Shown here one piece after another: positions 1-5,926 of a stretch of DNA of 19,968 nt. The first letter of the stretch is position 1; the number at the start of each line of letters is the position of its first letter. The stretch spans positions 4,335 to 24,302 of the forward strand of contig DBYB01000052.1 in NCBI GenBank assembly GCA_002309995.1. The letters are read 5' to 3'. The notes beneath the pieces are model-generated. The model saw only the letters and a program-made list of their open reading frames with translations. It was not told the DNA's origin and ran no database searches. Source of the DNA: Bacteroidales bacterium UBA1197. Lineage in GTDB: Bacteria; Bacteroidota; Bacteroidia; Bacteroidales; UBA932. The position numbers and the translations under genes were made by a program.

Positions 1-2
1 TT

Positions 3-362
3 CGCGCCATCCGCCACCCGGATGCCCATGAGCGGCTGACGCCGCTCATCGTGCTCTTTGGGATGTTAGTGCTATTCCTTATCAGTGTTATTGAGGTGTT
101 TCCCATTTGTGCCCGCAATACTCTATCCTACTGTCTACTGCTATTGGGTGTTCTCTTACTCTATATAGGGAGACCGAGACTCATTGGGCAGAAGGAGCTT
201 CTGATTCAAAAGGTGTGTATGTTTTGGGATAAACGAGGGGCCGGCGATTGCGAGGTTCCGATGCAGGCCCTCACTATCGGGCACTCGTTCGGGCTGATAC
301 CGCAGTGCTTCTCCACCGATAAGAAAGTGGTCATCGGTGCAAGGCGCCGCTGGAATCTATGA
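3..362 (+). CDS. C-terminal part of an unidentified membrane protein, cut by the window edge
   Basis: The frame is open from the window edge (first full codon at 3) to a TGA at 360-362, so the gene probably starts to the left. The translated part has two strongly hydrophobic stretches, roughly residues 14-32 and 39-54, joined by a short loop, followed by a basic tail ending ARRRWNL. This resembles the end of a polytopic inner-membrane protein, but I do not recognise the family. A GTG at 51 could be read as a start, yet the frame continues upstream without a stop. A perfect 8-bp stem-loop lies just after the stop codon. Codons after about 230 are more GC-rich than those before, so the true coding end could be altered. 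Call is tentative. Confidence 0.4.
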   Translation, partial: RAIRHPDAHERLTPLIVLFGMLVLFLISVIEVFPICARNTLSYCLLLLGVLLLYIGRPRLIGQKELLIQKVCMFWDKRGAGDCEVPMQALTIGHSFGLIPQCFSTDKKVVIGARRRWNL

Positions 363-366
363 GCAA

Positions 367-385
367 GCGGCTTTGGGAAAGCCGC
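367..385 (+). terminator. Short perfect stem-loop after the partial membrane gene
   Basis: GCGGCTTT (367-374) and AAAGCCGC (378-385) form an 8-bp perfect stem with a 3-nt GGG loop, 4 nt after the stop codon at 362. Position suggests a transcription end or mRNA-stabilising hairpin. There is no T-tract after it, so intrinsic termination is not proven. Confidence 0.35.
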
Positions 386-506
386 CCCTCCGCAGTCTCG
401 GCTCTCGTCAGTGGCTTCCGCAGGCTCCTGCCACTCACGTCCGCCGGCCTGCTCCGGGATGTTAACGCCAGGGCCGACCTTTGGTCGCACGACGTCCCGA
501 TGCCCC

Positions 507-619
507 GCAACATAACATAACTACTTTTTTGTAAGCACCTCGGGGTGTACGTGCTACCATTGCTCCTAACAGGAAGCCCCTCGGCGTTACAAAAAGCCTT
601 GTAAGTTATGTTAAGTTGC
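507..619. repeat. Long imperfect inverted repeat (113 bp)
   Basis: The left arm GCAACATAACATAACTAC (507-524) matches the reverse complement of the right arm 601-619 (GCAACTTAACATAACTTAC) with one mismatch and one inserted base. Similarity continues inward through TTTTTTGTAA (525-534) against TTACAAAAA (587-595) and then CCTCGGGG (539-546) against CCCCTCGG (577-584). No gene fits inside, and I see no clear target-site duplication outside. It could be a MITE-like element, a structured RNA or a recombination site. Confidence 0.55.
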
Positions 620-674
620 TAAGTGAGGGTGCCTATCGGTCGGTACTTCGTGCCCTGTCGAGGCGGCGGCAGGT

Positions 675-722
675 TGGGCGCCTGTCAGGGACCACCCGGG
701 CCCCGGCCCGTCCAGGCGCCCA
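675..722. repeat. GC-rich perfect 10-bp inverted repeat
   Basis: TGGGCGCCTG (675-684) and CAGGCGCCCA (713-722) pair perfectly. The 28-nt interior contains further pairing potential (GGGAC with GTCC, CCGGG with CCCGG). It would form a very stable hairpin in RNA or single-stranded DNA. There is no T-run behind it. Confidence 0.6.
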
Positions 723-1164
723 GGGCATTGACTCCGCTGGTCGCTCGCTTCACTTCTGTCTGCAGGCGGCTGCTCCCCCTGCATCCTTCAGTTCCGCCAG
801 CTCCTATCGCTCCGCAAGGCCCCTCCCGTTCTTATGATATCAGTATTGATACGTGCGTTCTCGCTCCCACGTTCTCTGTAATCCAACGTCCCACTGCCGC
901 CTTACGCACTTCGTGCTGGGTCGCGCAGTTGTCTCCGCCCTGCATACGCTAACGCTCCTGCAGCGCTCCGCCTGCCCTTGCTCCGCGGTACTTCGTGTAT
1001 ATGCAGCCCCGCTATTCCGGCTATCGCCGGGCAGGGCAGCGCCACCGTTCTTATGGCGCAACGTGATTCCTATGGTCAAGCAGCACTACCCGCAGTGGAG
1101 TCTCCGTCCTACCTCGCTCCCACGTCCCGCCGCCCACTGCCTGCCGCGGCCTATGGCCTTACCG

Positions 1165-1204
1165 GTTTGGCACTCCTCGGCGCCAGCGCCTCGGAGTACC
1201 AAAC
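1165..1204. repeat. Near-perfect 40-bp palindrome
   Basis: Pairs share one centre: GTTTGG (1165-1170) with CCAAAC (1199-1204), ACTCC (1172-1176) with GGAGT (1193-1197), GGCGC (1179-1183) with GCGCC (1186-1190). Only three opposed positions mismatch, and the loop is 2 nt. Such symmetry suggests a strong hairpin or a protein-binding site. No T-tract follows. Confidence 0.6.
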
Positions 1205-1343
1205 AACCCCTTGCCCGTTCTCCGCCCGGGCGCCGCTCTGCAGGCGCTGCCAAACGAAACCTGCTACCCCGCTCAGGCAACGAAATCCGGGTTATATATA
1301 TCCCACCAGGGCAGCGGCTGACGCCGCCGGTCACGCTTTTGTC

Positions 1344-1375
1344 TTTGCATATAACCTTGATTTTCATTATATTTG
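1344..1375 (+). promoter_or_regulatory. Bacteroidota-type promoter for the orphan gene
   Basis: TTTG (1344-1347), a 20-nt spacer and TATATTTG (1368-1375) match the Bacteroidota housekeeping consensus TTTG-N19-21-TAnnTTTG exactly. Transcription would start near 1380, giving a leader of under 20 nt before the ATG at 1398. This supports that start over an upstream one. Confidence 0.7.
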
Positions 1376-1397
1376 TTATACCTTGGAAGGTGCCTAT

Positions 1398-2141
1398 ATG
1401 GTAACTCCCAACCCAAAAGTACAAAACGGATATATGCCTGTATACTTGCCTTCAATACTGATTTCTGATGCCTATGGCTCAATGGGTAATCTGACATTCT
1501 ATCACAAGAATGGTCAGTGCTATACTCGCAGACGGTCAAAAGCATCATATCCCGGCACGGCAGCTCAGTTGAATCATCTGGCTGTGCATAGGAGAGCATT
1601 GCAGGCATGGGCATCGCTTAGTCATAGCGCTCAGTTGACGTGGAATACTTATGAGACTACTGCAGAGCCTCACCGTCCTCCGTTTGATAACAAAGCTCAT
1701 ATATCAGGCAATAACCTGTTTGTATCAGCATATCACGGATTCGCATTGTTGGGGAATGAGCACATACCTGAGCCGCAACCTTTCGTAAAGTTTCCTCCCT
1801 TTGCCGTGAGTTTTCAATCTGCCTCTGATATAGATGGAGTCTTGCAGATCATAGCAAATACATCCGTCAGTGAGTACAACAATCCGGCGAGGTATCGACT
1901 ATATATCAGGCTGTCGTTGTCGGCTCCAGGAACAGGATACAGTTTCCGTGGAATGAAGGGGTTTGTGGCAGATCAGTATTGTTCCGGCAACATAGTCATA
2001 TCAATACCAGACTATAAAGAAATCTGGCACCTCGACTTACCGGAGTACCAGATTCATTCTCGCTGCGTATTGTTGGATGTCCTGACTGGATACAGAAACC
2101 AGGCTCAAAGGCACTCAGCTATATTGAGATTACACGACTGA
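1398..2141 (+). CDS. Orphan protein of unknown function, 247 aa
   Basis: I do not recognise a named family. The ATG at 1398 is chosen because an exact-consensus promoter ends at 1375 and GAAGG lies just upstream; a second in-frame ATG at 1434 is possible. The protein has no signal peptide or membrane segment. An N-terminal region (about residues 26-90) has the pattern G-N-L-T-F-Y...G...R.R...PGT..Q, vaguely like DUF6266-type Bacteroidota proteins. A motif-rich middle (92-130) contains HRPPFDNKAHISG, NLFVSAYHGF and PEPQPF, and the C-terminal part (140-245) looks beta-rich. The gene is visibly more AT-rich than the core genes at right, which fits horizontal acquisition. It converges with the helix-turn-helix gene and overlaps its end by 23 nt. 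A structural or surface role linked to a mobile element is only a guess. Confidence 0.65.
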   Translation: MVTPNPKVQNGYMPVYLPSILISDAYGSMGNLTFYHKNGQCYTRRRSKASYPGTAAQLNHLAVHRRALQAWASLSHSAQLTWNTYETTAEPHRPPFDNKAHISGNNLFVSAYHGFALLGNEHIPEPQPFVKFPPFAVSFQSASDIDGVLQIIANTSVSEYNNPARYRLYIRLSLSAPGTGYSFRGMKGFVADQYCSGNIVISIPDYKEIWHLDLPEYQIHSRCVLLDVLTGYRNQAQRHSAILRLHD

Positions 2142-2496
2142 GATCTTCCCATAGACTGACCGTGAGAGGTAAAATAACCTTACCATCGTTATTCAGTATC
2201 AAAAGCCCATGCCGCTTCCAGTTGTAGAGAGTCTGGCGCGTAACCTTTAGCTGCGTTGATAACTCAGATATGTTCCAGATGTCGCGCAGGCTGGCACATT
2301 TCCGCATCAGTTCCAGCTTTTCGGCGCGGTGTTCTATCCGTGGCAAGCAATACATTAGAAGAGTCCCAACGGAGATGGCGCGTTTCCCTTGAGATGCCTC
2401 AATCGCCATCATGTCCCGGGCCGACTGGATATCGACCGACAGATTCATAATACGTATCTCGCTTTGCGTCATTGAAGGGCTGATGAACTGGGACAA
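2119..2496 (-). CDS. Helix-turn-helix protein, 125 aa
   Basis: A small, probably DNA-binding protein. Residues about 76-98 (NISELSTQLKVTRQTLYNWK followed by RHG) form a helix-turn-helix of the MerR/excisionase-like kind, where the second helix carries the TRQTLYNWK recognition pattern common in Bacteroidota regulators. The first 70 residues look helical and match no domain I know. The start at 2496 gives the longest form; internal Met codons at residues 9 and 17 are alternatives. It is convergent with the orphan gene (23-nt overlap) and lies between it and the 3' end of tRNA-Gln. That position suits a regulator or directionality factor of an integrated element, but no recombinase is in the window. 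No strong promoter is visible; a weak TATTGTTG lies at 2543-2550. Confidence 0.65.
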   Translation of the reverse strand: MSQFISPSMTQSEIRIMNLSVDIQSARDMMAIEASQGKRAISVGTLLMYCLPRIEHRAEKLELMRKCASLRDIWNISELSTQLKVTRQTLYNWKRHGLLILNNDGKVILPLTVSLWEDLSRVISI

Positions 2497-2557
2497 AAAA
2501 CCCGTCGCAGTAACTTGCGCCGGGGATTTGAGTTTATTACATCAACAATAGCGAAGT

Positions 2558-2578
2558 GTGCGTAAAAACTGTGCGTAA
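2558..2578. repeat. Direct repeat GTGCGTAA x2
   Basis: GTGCGTAA occurs at 2558-2565 and again at 2571-2578, 13 bp apart, about 60-80 bp upstream of the HTH start and next to the inverted repeat at the tRNA end. The spacing of just over one helical turn suits a protein-binding site, such as an operator or an integrase arm site. Confidence 0.4.
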
Positions 2579-2609
2579 TTTTACAACTACTTGATTATCA
2601 ATGTAAATT
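2577..2609. repeat. Inverted repeat abutting the tRNA 3' end; possible attachment-site core
   Basis: AATTTTACA (2577-2585) is mirrored by TGTAAATT (2602-2609), and the interior holds the palindrome TTGATTATCAA (2591-2601). It ends 1 bp from the 3' end of tRNA-Gln. Tyrosine recombinases commonly use tRNA 3' ends with short inverted core sites. A tRNA terminator role is the alternative, but there is no GC stem. Confidence 0.35.
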
Positions 2610-2610
2610 G

Positions 2611-2681
2611 TTGAGATAGAAGGACTCGAACCCTCACTGACAGAGCCAGAATCTGTAGTGCTACCATTACACCATATCTCA
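2611..2681 (-). tRNA. tRNA-Gln (anticodon CTG)
   Basis: Read on the minus strand, a perfect 7-bp acceptor stem (TGAGATA with TATCTCA) encloses a D-arm (GTG...CAC around TAATGGTAG), an anticodon stem ACAGA/TCTGT with loop TTCTGGC giving anticodon CTG, and a T-arm with TTCGAGT in its loop. The discriminator base is A and CCA is not encoded. It is 71 nt long. A consensus promoter lies just upstream. Its 3' end points towards the accessory region at left. Confidence 0.9.
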
Positions 2682-2693
2682 ATGTTGGGACTG

Positions 2694-2724
2694 CAAAGGT
2701 ACAACTCTTTTGCAAAAATGCAAA
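2694..2724 (-). promoter_or_regulatory. Promoter of tRNA-Gln
   Basis: On the minus strand TTTG (2724-2721), a 19-nt spacer and TACCTTTG (2701-2694) fit the Bacteroidota consensus exactly. The start point would be near 2688, a few bases before the tRNA. The promoter is squeezed directly behind the ispF stop codon and overlaps a TTTTGCA/TGCAAAA palindrome (2708-2725). Confidence 0.75.
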
Positions 2725-2725
2725 A

Positions 2726-3202
2726 TTATTTTTCGAGTACCACTACAGCCCAGACTTCACAACCCTCGCCGCGGCCTACGAAGCCCAGGCGCTCGGTCGT
2801 TGTGGCCTTCACGCTAACCCGCGAAGCATCCACCTCCATTACGGAAGCAAGGCACTCGCGCATAGCAGCAATGTAGGGCGCAATCTTGGGCGCCTGAAGG
2901 GCAATGGTAATATCCGCATTGGCGAGGTCCCAGCCCTGCTCGCGCACGAGCTTCATCACCCGAACAAGCAAAATCTTGCTATCTATGCCGGCGAACTCGT
3001 CGGAAGTGTCGGGGAAAAGGTGGCCTATATCCCCTATTGCCAGGGCGCCGAGGAGCGCATCGCACAGGGCGTGAATGGCCACATCACCGTCGGAATGGGC
3101 TACGAAGCCCATCGGCGACGTAATCTGCAGGCCGCACAGCCACATAGGTAGCCCCTCACGGAGCTGGTGCACATCGTAACCCTGACCTATCCTGCAAGCC
3201 AT
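2726..3202 (-). CDS. ispF: 2-C-methyl-D-erythritol 2,4-cyclodiphosphate synthase
   Basis: IspF converts CDP-methylerythritol 2-phosphate into methylerythritol cyclodiphosphate, the fifth step of the MEP isoprenoid pathway, in the cytoplasm as a zinc-dependent trimer. At 158 aa it has the usual length. Visible signatures are GYDVHQL (zinc ligands D10 and H12), AHSDGD (36-40) with H44, the IGDIGHLFPD loop (57-66) and the C-terminal KATTTERLGFVGRGEG motif. It begins 3 nt after rnfA ends, so it is very likely the last gene of the rnf transcript. The next pathway enzymes IspG and IspH need reduced [4Fe-4S] clusters, so sharing a transcript with a ferredoxin-linked complex may be meaningful, though this is inference. 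Confidence 0.95.
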   Translation of the reverse strand: MACRIGQGYDVHQLREGLPMWLCGLQITSPMGFVAHSDGDVAIHALCDALLGALAIGDIGHLFPDTSDEFAGIDSKILLVRVMKLVREQGWDLANADITIALQAPKIAPYIAAMRECLASVMEVDASRVSVKATTTERLGFVGRGEGCEVWAVVVLEK

Positions 3203-3205
3203 AAC

Positions 3206-3805
3206 CTACACAATTCCTGAGAAGCCAAGGAATGCAAGAGCCATAATACCAACGGTAATAAAGGCAATCGGAAGACCCTTGAATGCCTCGGGGACATTAT
3301 TGCGCGACAGCTGTTCACGCATACCGGCGAACAGTATCATTGCAAGACCGTAGCCAAGAGAGGTAGCCAGCGCGTACACGGCAGCCTCGCCGAGGTTCAG
3401 CATATGAGCCGCATTGCCAAAGGTGAACTCCTTGGTAACAACATTGATAGCCACACCGAGCACGGCGCAGTTGGTGGTAATCAGCGGCAGGAATATACCC
3501 AGGGCCTGATAGAGAGAAGGGCTGATCTTCTTGAGCACGATCTCAACCATCTGCACAAGTGCAGCGATGACCAGGATGAACGCAATGGTCTGCAGGAAAG
3601 TAAGCCCAAGAGGCACCAGGAAGTACTTGTTGATCAGGTAAGTAACAACGGTGGCCAGAGTAATCACGAAGCACACCGCACCCGACATTCCGGTCGCCGT
3701 GGAGAGCTTGTTGGAAACCCCCATGAAAGGGCACACGCCCAGGAACTGGGCCAGCACGATGTTGTTGACGAAAATCGCCGAAACTATAATGAGTAAGATT
3801 TCCAT
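3206..3805 (-). CDS. rnfA: Rnf electron transport complex subunit A
   Basis: RnfA is an integral membrane subunit of the ion-translocating ferredoxin:NAD+ oxidoreductase, homologous to NqrE. The 199-aa product has six hydrophobic helices and the N-terminal pattern VNNIVLAQFLGVCPFMGVS. Cys25 (GVCPFMG) and Cys113 (TTNCAVLG) correspond to the cysteines that, with two from RnfE, hold the intramembrane iron-sulfur cluster in Rnf/Nqr structures. It starts 2 nt after rnfE ends and is followed 3 nt later by ispF. RnfA and RnfE are inverted-topology paralogues, and the length is normal. Confidence 0.95.
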   Translation of the reverse strand: MEILLIIVSAIFVNNIVLAQFLGVCPFMGVSNKLSTATGMSGAVCFVITLATVVTYLINKYFLVPLGLTFLQTIAFILVIAALVQMVEIVLKKISPSLYQALGIFLPLITTNCAVLGVAINVVTKEFTFGNAAHMLNLGEAAVYALATSLGYGLAMILFAGMREQLSRNNVPEAFKGLPIAFITVGIMALAFLGFSGIV

Positions 3806-3807
3806 AA

Positions 3808-4389
3808 CTATCTCTTGGCCAACTTGTTAAACAAAACCATAAGATACCCGAGCACCAGGAATGCGCCGGGAGCCATCACGAAGGCCAGCATACCATCACC
3901 CTCGATGAACTTCCAGCCGAATACCGAACCGCTGCCGAGAATCTCTCGCACGATACCGATTACGGTAAGAGTCACAGTGAAGCCAATGCCGATTCCTATG
4001 CCGTCCAGCGCAGAATCCCCAACGGAATTCTTGCTGGCAAAAGCCTCGGCGCGGCCAAGCACGATGCAATTCACCACAATCAGCGGGATGAACAGACCGA
4101 GCGTCTCGTAGACATCGGGCGTATATGCCTGCATCAGCAACTGCAGCAGGGTGACGAAGGTTGCAATTACCACGATATAAACGGGGATATGCACCTTATC
4201 CGGCACCACCGGAGCAATCAGCGAAATAACTATGTTGCTGAGAATAAGCACGAACATAGTTGCAAGGCCCATCTCCAGGCCATTCAAAGCCGAGGTGGTC
4301 GTGGCCAGCGTAGGGCACATACCCAGCACCAGCACAAAAGTAGGATTCTCCTTGAGAAGCCCCTTGGTAACAAGTCCGAACTTACTCAT
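3808..4389 (-). CDS. rnfE: Rnf electron transport complex subunit E
   Basis: Integral membrane subunit of Rnf, homologous to NqrD and paralogous to RnfA. The 193-aa protein starts MSKFGLVTKGLLKENPTFV, then LGMCPTLATTT with Cys25; a second cysteine, Cys107, sits in VVNCIVLGRAEAFA. These cysteines pair with those of RnfA to bind the buried iron-sulfur centre across the membrane. About six membrane helices are visible. The start overlaps the end of rnfG by 8 nt, which suggests translational coupling, and rnfA follows after 2 nt. Confidence 0.95.
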   Translation of the reverse strand: MSKFGLVTKGLLKENPTFVLVLGMCPTLATTTSALNGLEMGLATMFVLILSNIVISLIAPVVPDKVHIPVYIVVIATFVTLLQLLMQAYTPDVYETLGLFIPLIVVNCIVLGRAEAFASKNSVGDSALDGIGIGIGFTVTLTVIGIVREILGSGSVFGWKFIEGDGMLAFVMAPGAFLVLGYLMVLFNKLAKR

Positions 4390-4936
4390 TTTCTGCTAAT
4401 TTCGAATAAACTGAAACGGCATTTGCAATAGCCTTGGCATAGGCGCGCGAGGTGATGGTGGAAGCGGTGATTGCATCCACGTTGCCTCCGTCTTTTACCA
4501 CGGCAAGACGCGAGACCGCAGGATCCCAGCCCTTGAACTGGTCAATGAAGGCCTCGTCGGAAGTACACTTGGCACCGAGTCCGGGAGTCTCGCTGTGCGC
4601 AAGCACCACGGTGTTCACGATAATCCCCTCTTCGGAGATGCCAACCATCAGCGAGAGAGGTCCGCCGAAGCCACCGACGGTGCTGATAACCGCATAGCCG
4701 GCGCCCGGAGCCCTGTAATAGTTGAAATCGATGCCGTCCACATTCACGCTCTCCAGCGAGGGCTGGCCCTCGAAATCGGGAAGCACGCGGGCGATGGACG
4801 CAGCCACTTTGGCCTCTTCCGCCTTGCGGATGGGCTCGGCCGTCATGGCGTAAACCACCCCGAGAAGGGCGGAGCACACCAGGCACACCAGCGTGAGGCT
4901 GAGTGCCATATTCTTCAAATTGGATTTTGCTGCCAT
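4382..4936 (-). CDS. rnfG: Rnf electron transport complex subunit G (flavoprotein)
   Basis: RnfG has one N-terminal membrane helix (about residues 10-31) and an FMN-binding domain outside the cytoplasm that passes electrons through a covalently bound FMN. The 184-aa sequence shows the family motif HSETPGLGAK (114-123). The flavinylation site reads VDAITASTITSRA, so the usual S/T-G-A-T core is T-A-S-T (157-160); the acceptor threonine, T160, is kept. The gene starts 1 nt after rnfD stops and overlaps rnfE by 8 nt. Attachment of FMN requires ApbE, which is not in this window. Confidence 0.93.
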   Translation of the reverse strand: MAAKSNLKNMALSLTLVCLVCSALLGVVYAMTAEPIRKAEEAKVAASIARVLPDFEGQPSLESVNVDGIDFNYYRAPGAGYAVISTVGGFGGPLSLMVGISEEGIIVNTVVLAHSETPGLGAKCTSDEAFIDQFKGWDPAVSRLAVVKDGGNVDAITASTITSRAYAKAIANAVSVYSKLAENE

Positions 4937-4937
4937 A

Positions 4938-5918
4938 TTAACGTCCGAACTTTTTCTGGTGGAAGGCCCTGTTGATGAGAGGTACGAAGCAGTTCATGAT
5001 GAGGATGGCGAACGACATACCCTCGGGATACGATCCGAAGTAGCGTATCATCATCACTATCAAACCGATACCTATACCGTAGATAACCCCTCCCCACTTG
5101 CTGAAAGGAGAAGTGACGTAGTCGGTCGCCATAAAGAGCGATCCGAGCATCACGCCACCGGTGAGGAGGTTGAAGGCGATGCCGGTGTAATGGGCGGGAT
5201 CGACCGCGTGGAAAATCCCTGCAATCGCTGCAATCGTCAGCACGATACTGAGAGGTATCCACGGCTTGACGACGCGGCGCACGAGCAGGTAGCAGAAGCC
5301 CAGCACCAGCGCGAACGCCGAAATCTCTCCGGACGAACCGCCGATGTCGCGCAACAACATACTCATATCCATACCGTTGGCAGCCAGTACCTCGTCGATG
5401 CTGAGGCCCGATTTAAGACCCTCTTTGATGACGGAAAGGGGCGTTGCTCCCGTAATGGCGTCCATCTCGATGAACGACCTGGCGGGCATAGTCCAGTTGG
5501 TCATCTGCACCGGGAACGACACGAGCAGGAACACGCGGCCGGTAATGGCCGGATTGAAAATGTTCTGGCCGAGGCCGCCGAAGGACATCTTGGCGACTCC
5601 GATAGCCACGAGCGCGCCTATGAGCACCATCCACCAAGGAGCGGTGGCGGGCAGGTTCATAGCGAGCAGTATGCCGGTAACCAGAGCGGAAGTGCAGCTG
5701 AATACGGCCGGGCGCTTCATAAGGTAGCGGACAATCAGCCACTCGCAACCGACACAGCCGACGCAACTCACCACGAGCACGATCAGCTGCGCCCATCCGT
5801 AAAACAGGAAGGAGACAAGCAACGCAGGCACCAGGGCGATTATAACGTCGAGCATAATCCTGTCCGTTGAGGCAGGAGAATGCAGGTGCGGCGAAGGGGA
5901 AACTATGAGTTTATCCAT
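4938..5918 (-). CDS. rnfD: Rnf electron transport complex subunit D
   Basis: RnfD, the NqrB homologue, is a polytopic membrane subunit with a covalent FMN. The 326-aa product begins MDKLIVSPSPHLHSP, typical of the family, and has several hydrophobic helices. GLGQNIFNPAITGRVFL (about 115-131) is a conserved segment. DAITGATPLS (153-162) is the classical flavinylation motif, with T159 as expected acceptor. It lies 8 nt after rnfC and 1 nt before rnfG. The length fits RnfD rather than the longer NqrB. Confidence 0.95.
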   Translation of the reverse strand: MDKLIVSPSPHLHSPASTDRIMLDVIIALVPALLVSFLFYGWAQLIVLVVSCVGCVGCEWLIVRYLMKRPAVFSCTSALVTGILLAMNLPATAPWWMVLIGALVAIGVAKMSFGGLGQNIFNPAITGRVFLLVSFPVQMTNWTMPARSFIEMDAITGATPLSVIKEGLKSGLSIDEVLAANGMDMSMLLRDIGGSSGEISAFALVLGFCYLLVRRVVKPWIPLSIVLTIAAIAGIFHAVDPAHYTGIAFNLLTGGVMLGSLFMATDYVTSPFSKWGGVIYGIGIGLIVMMIRYFGSYPEGMSFAILIMNCFVPLINRAFHQKKFGR

Positions 5919-5926
5919 AAGGCTCG

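Larger units (their letters stand above)
363..1397. other. Hairpin-rich, pyrimidine-biased stretch without a supportable gene
   Basis: This 1-kb stretch has open frames on both strands, but none looks like protein: they are rich in Arg, Pro, Ala and Ser and show no domain. The plus strand is visibly rich in C and T, especially about 730-1260. It contains many inverted repeats: a long imperfect one at 507-619, a 10-bp perfect stem at 675-722, CCGGC/GCCGG at about 1017-1030 and a near-perfect 40-bp palindrome at 1165-1204. Short words recur: CGGTACTTCGTG (641, 986), CCGTTCTTATG (826, 1045) and CTCGCTCCCACGT (860, 1113). The promoter at 1344-1375 implies that the frame running through 978-1397 into the next gene is not translated there. 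It may be repeat debris, a structured RNA or a decayed insertion. Confidence 0.55.

Noticed and set aside
507..619. CRISPR array or integron cassette array
   Set aside because: There is only one inverted unit, with no regularly spaced direct repeats, no cas genes and no integron integrase in the window; the attC resemblance is partial.
978..1397. Upstream extension of the orphan gene reading frame
   Set aside because: The frame is open, but the segment is GC-rich with Arg/Pro/Ala-biased translation, contains a 40-bp palindrome, and lies mostly before the consensus promoter at 1344-1375. I start the gene at 1398.
2708..2725. Terminator of the rnf-ispF transcript
   Set aside because: TTTTGCA/TGCAAAA can pair, but the stem is AT-rich, has no T-run in the minus-strand direction, and overlaps the tRNA-Gln promoter.
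4893..5870. Long plus-strand open frame across rnfD
   Set aside because: It is the antisense shadow of rnfD; the translation is His/Arg/Glu-rich without a domain, while the minus strand encodes a clear RnfD.
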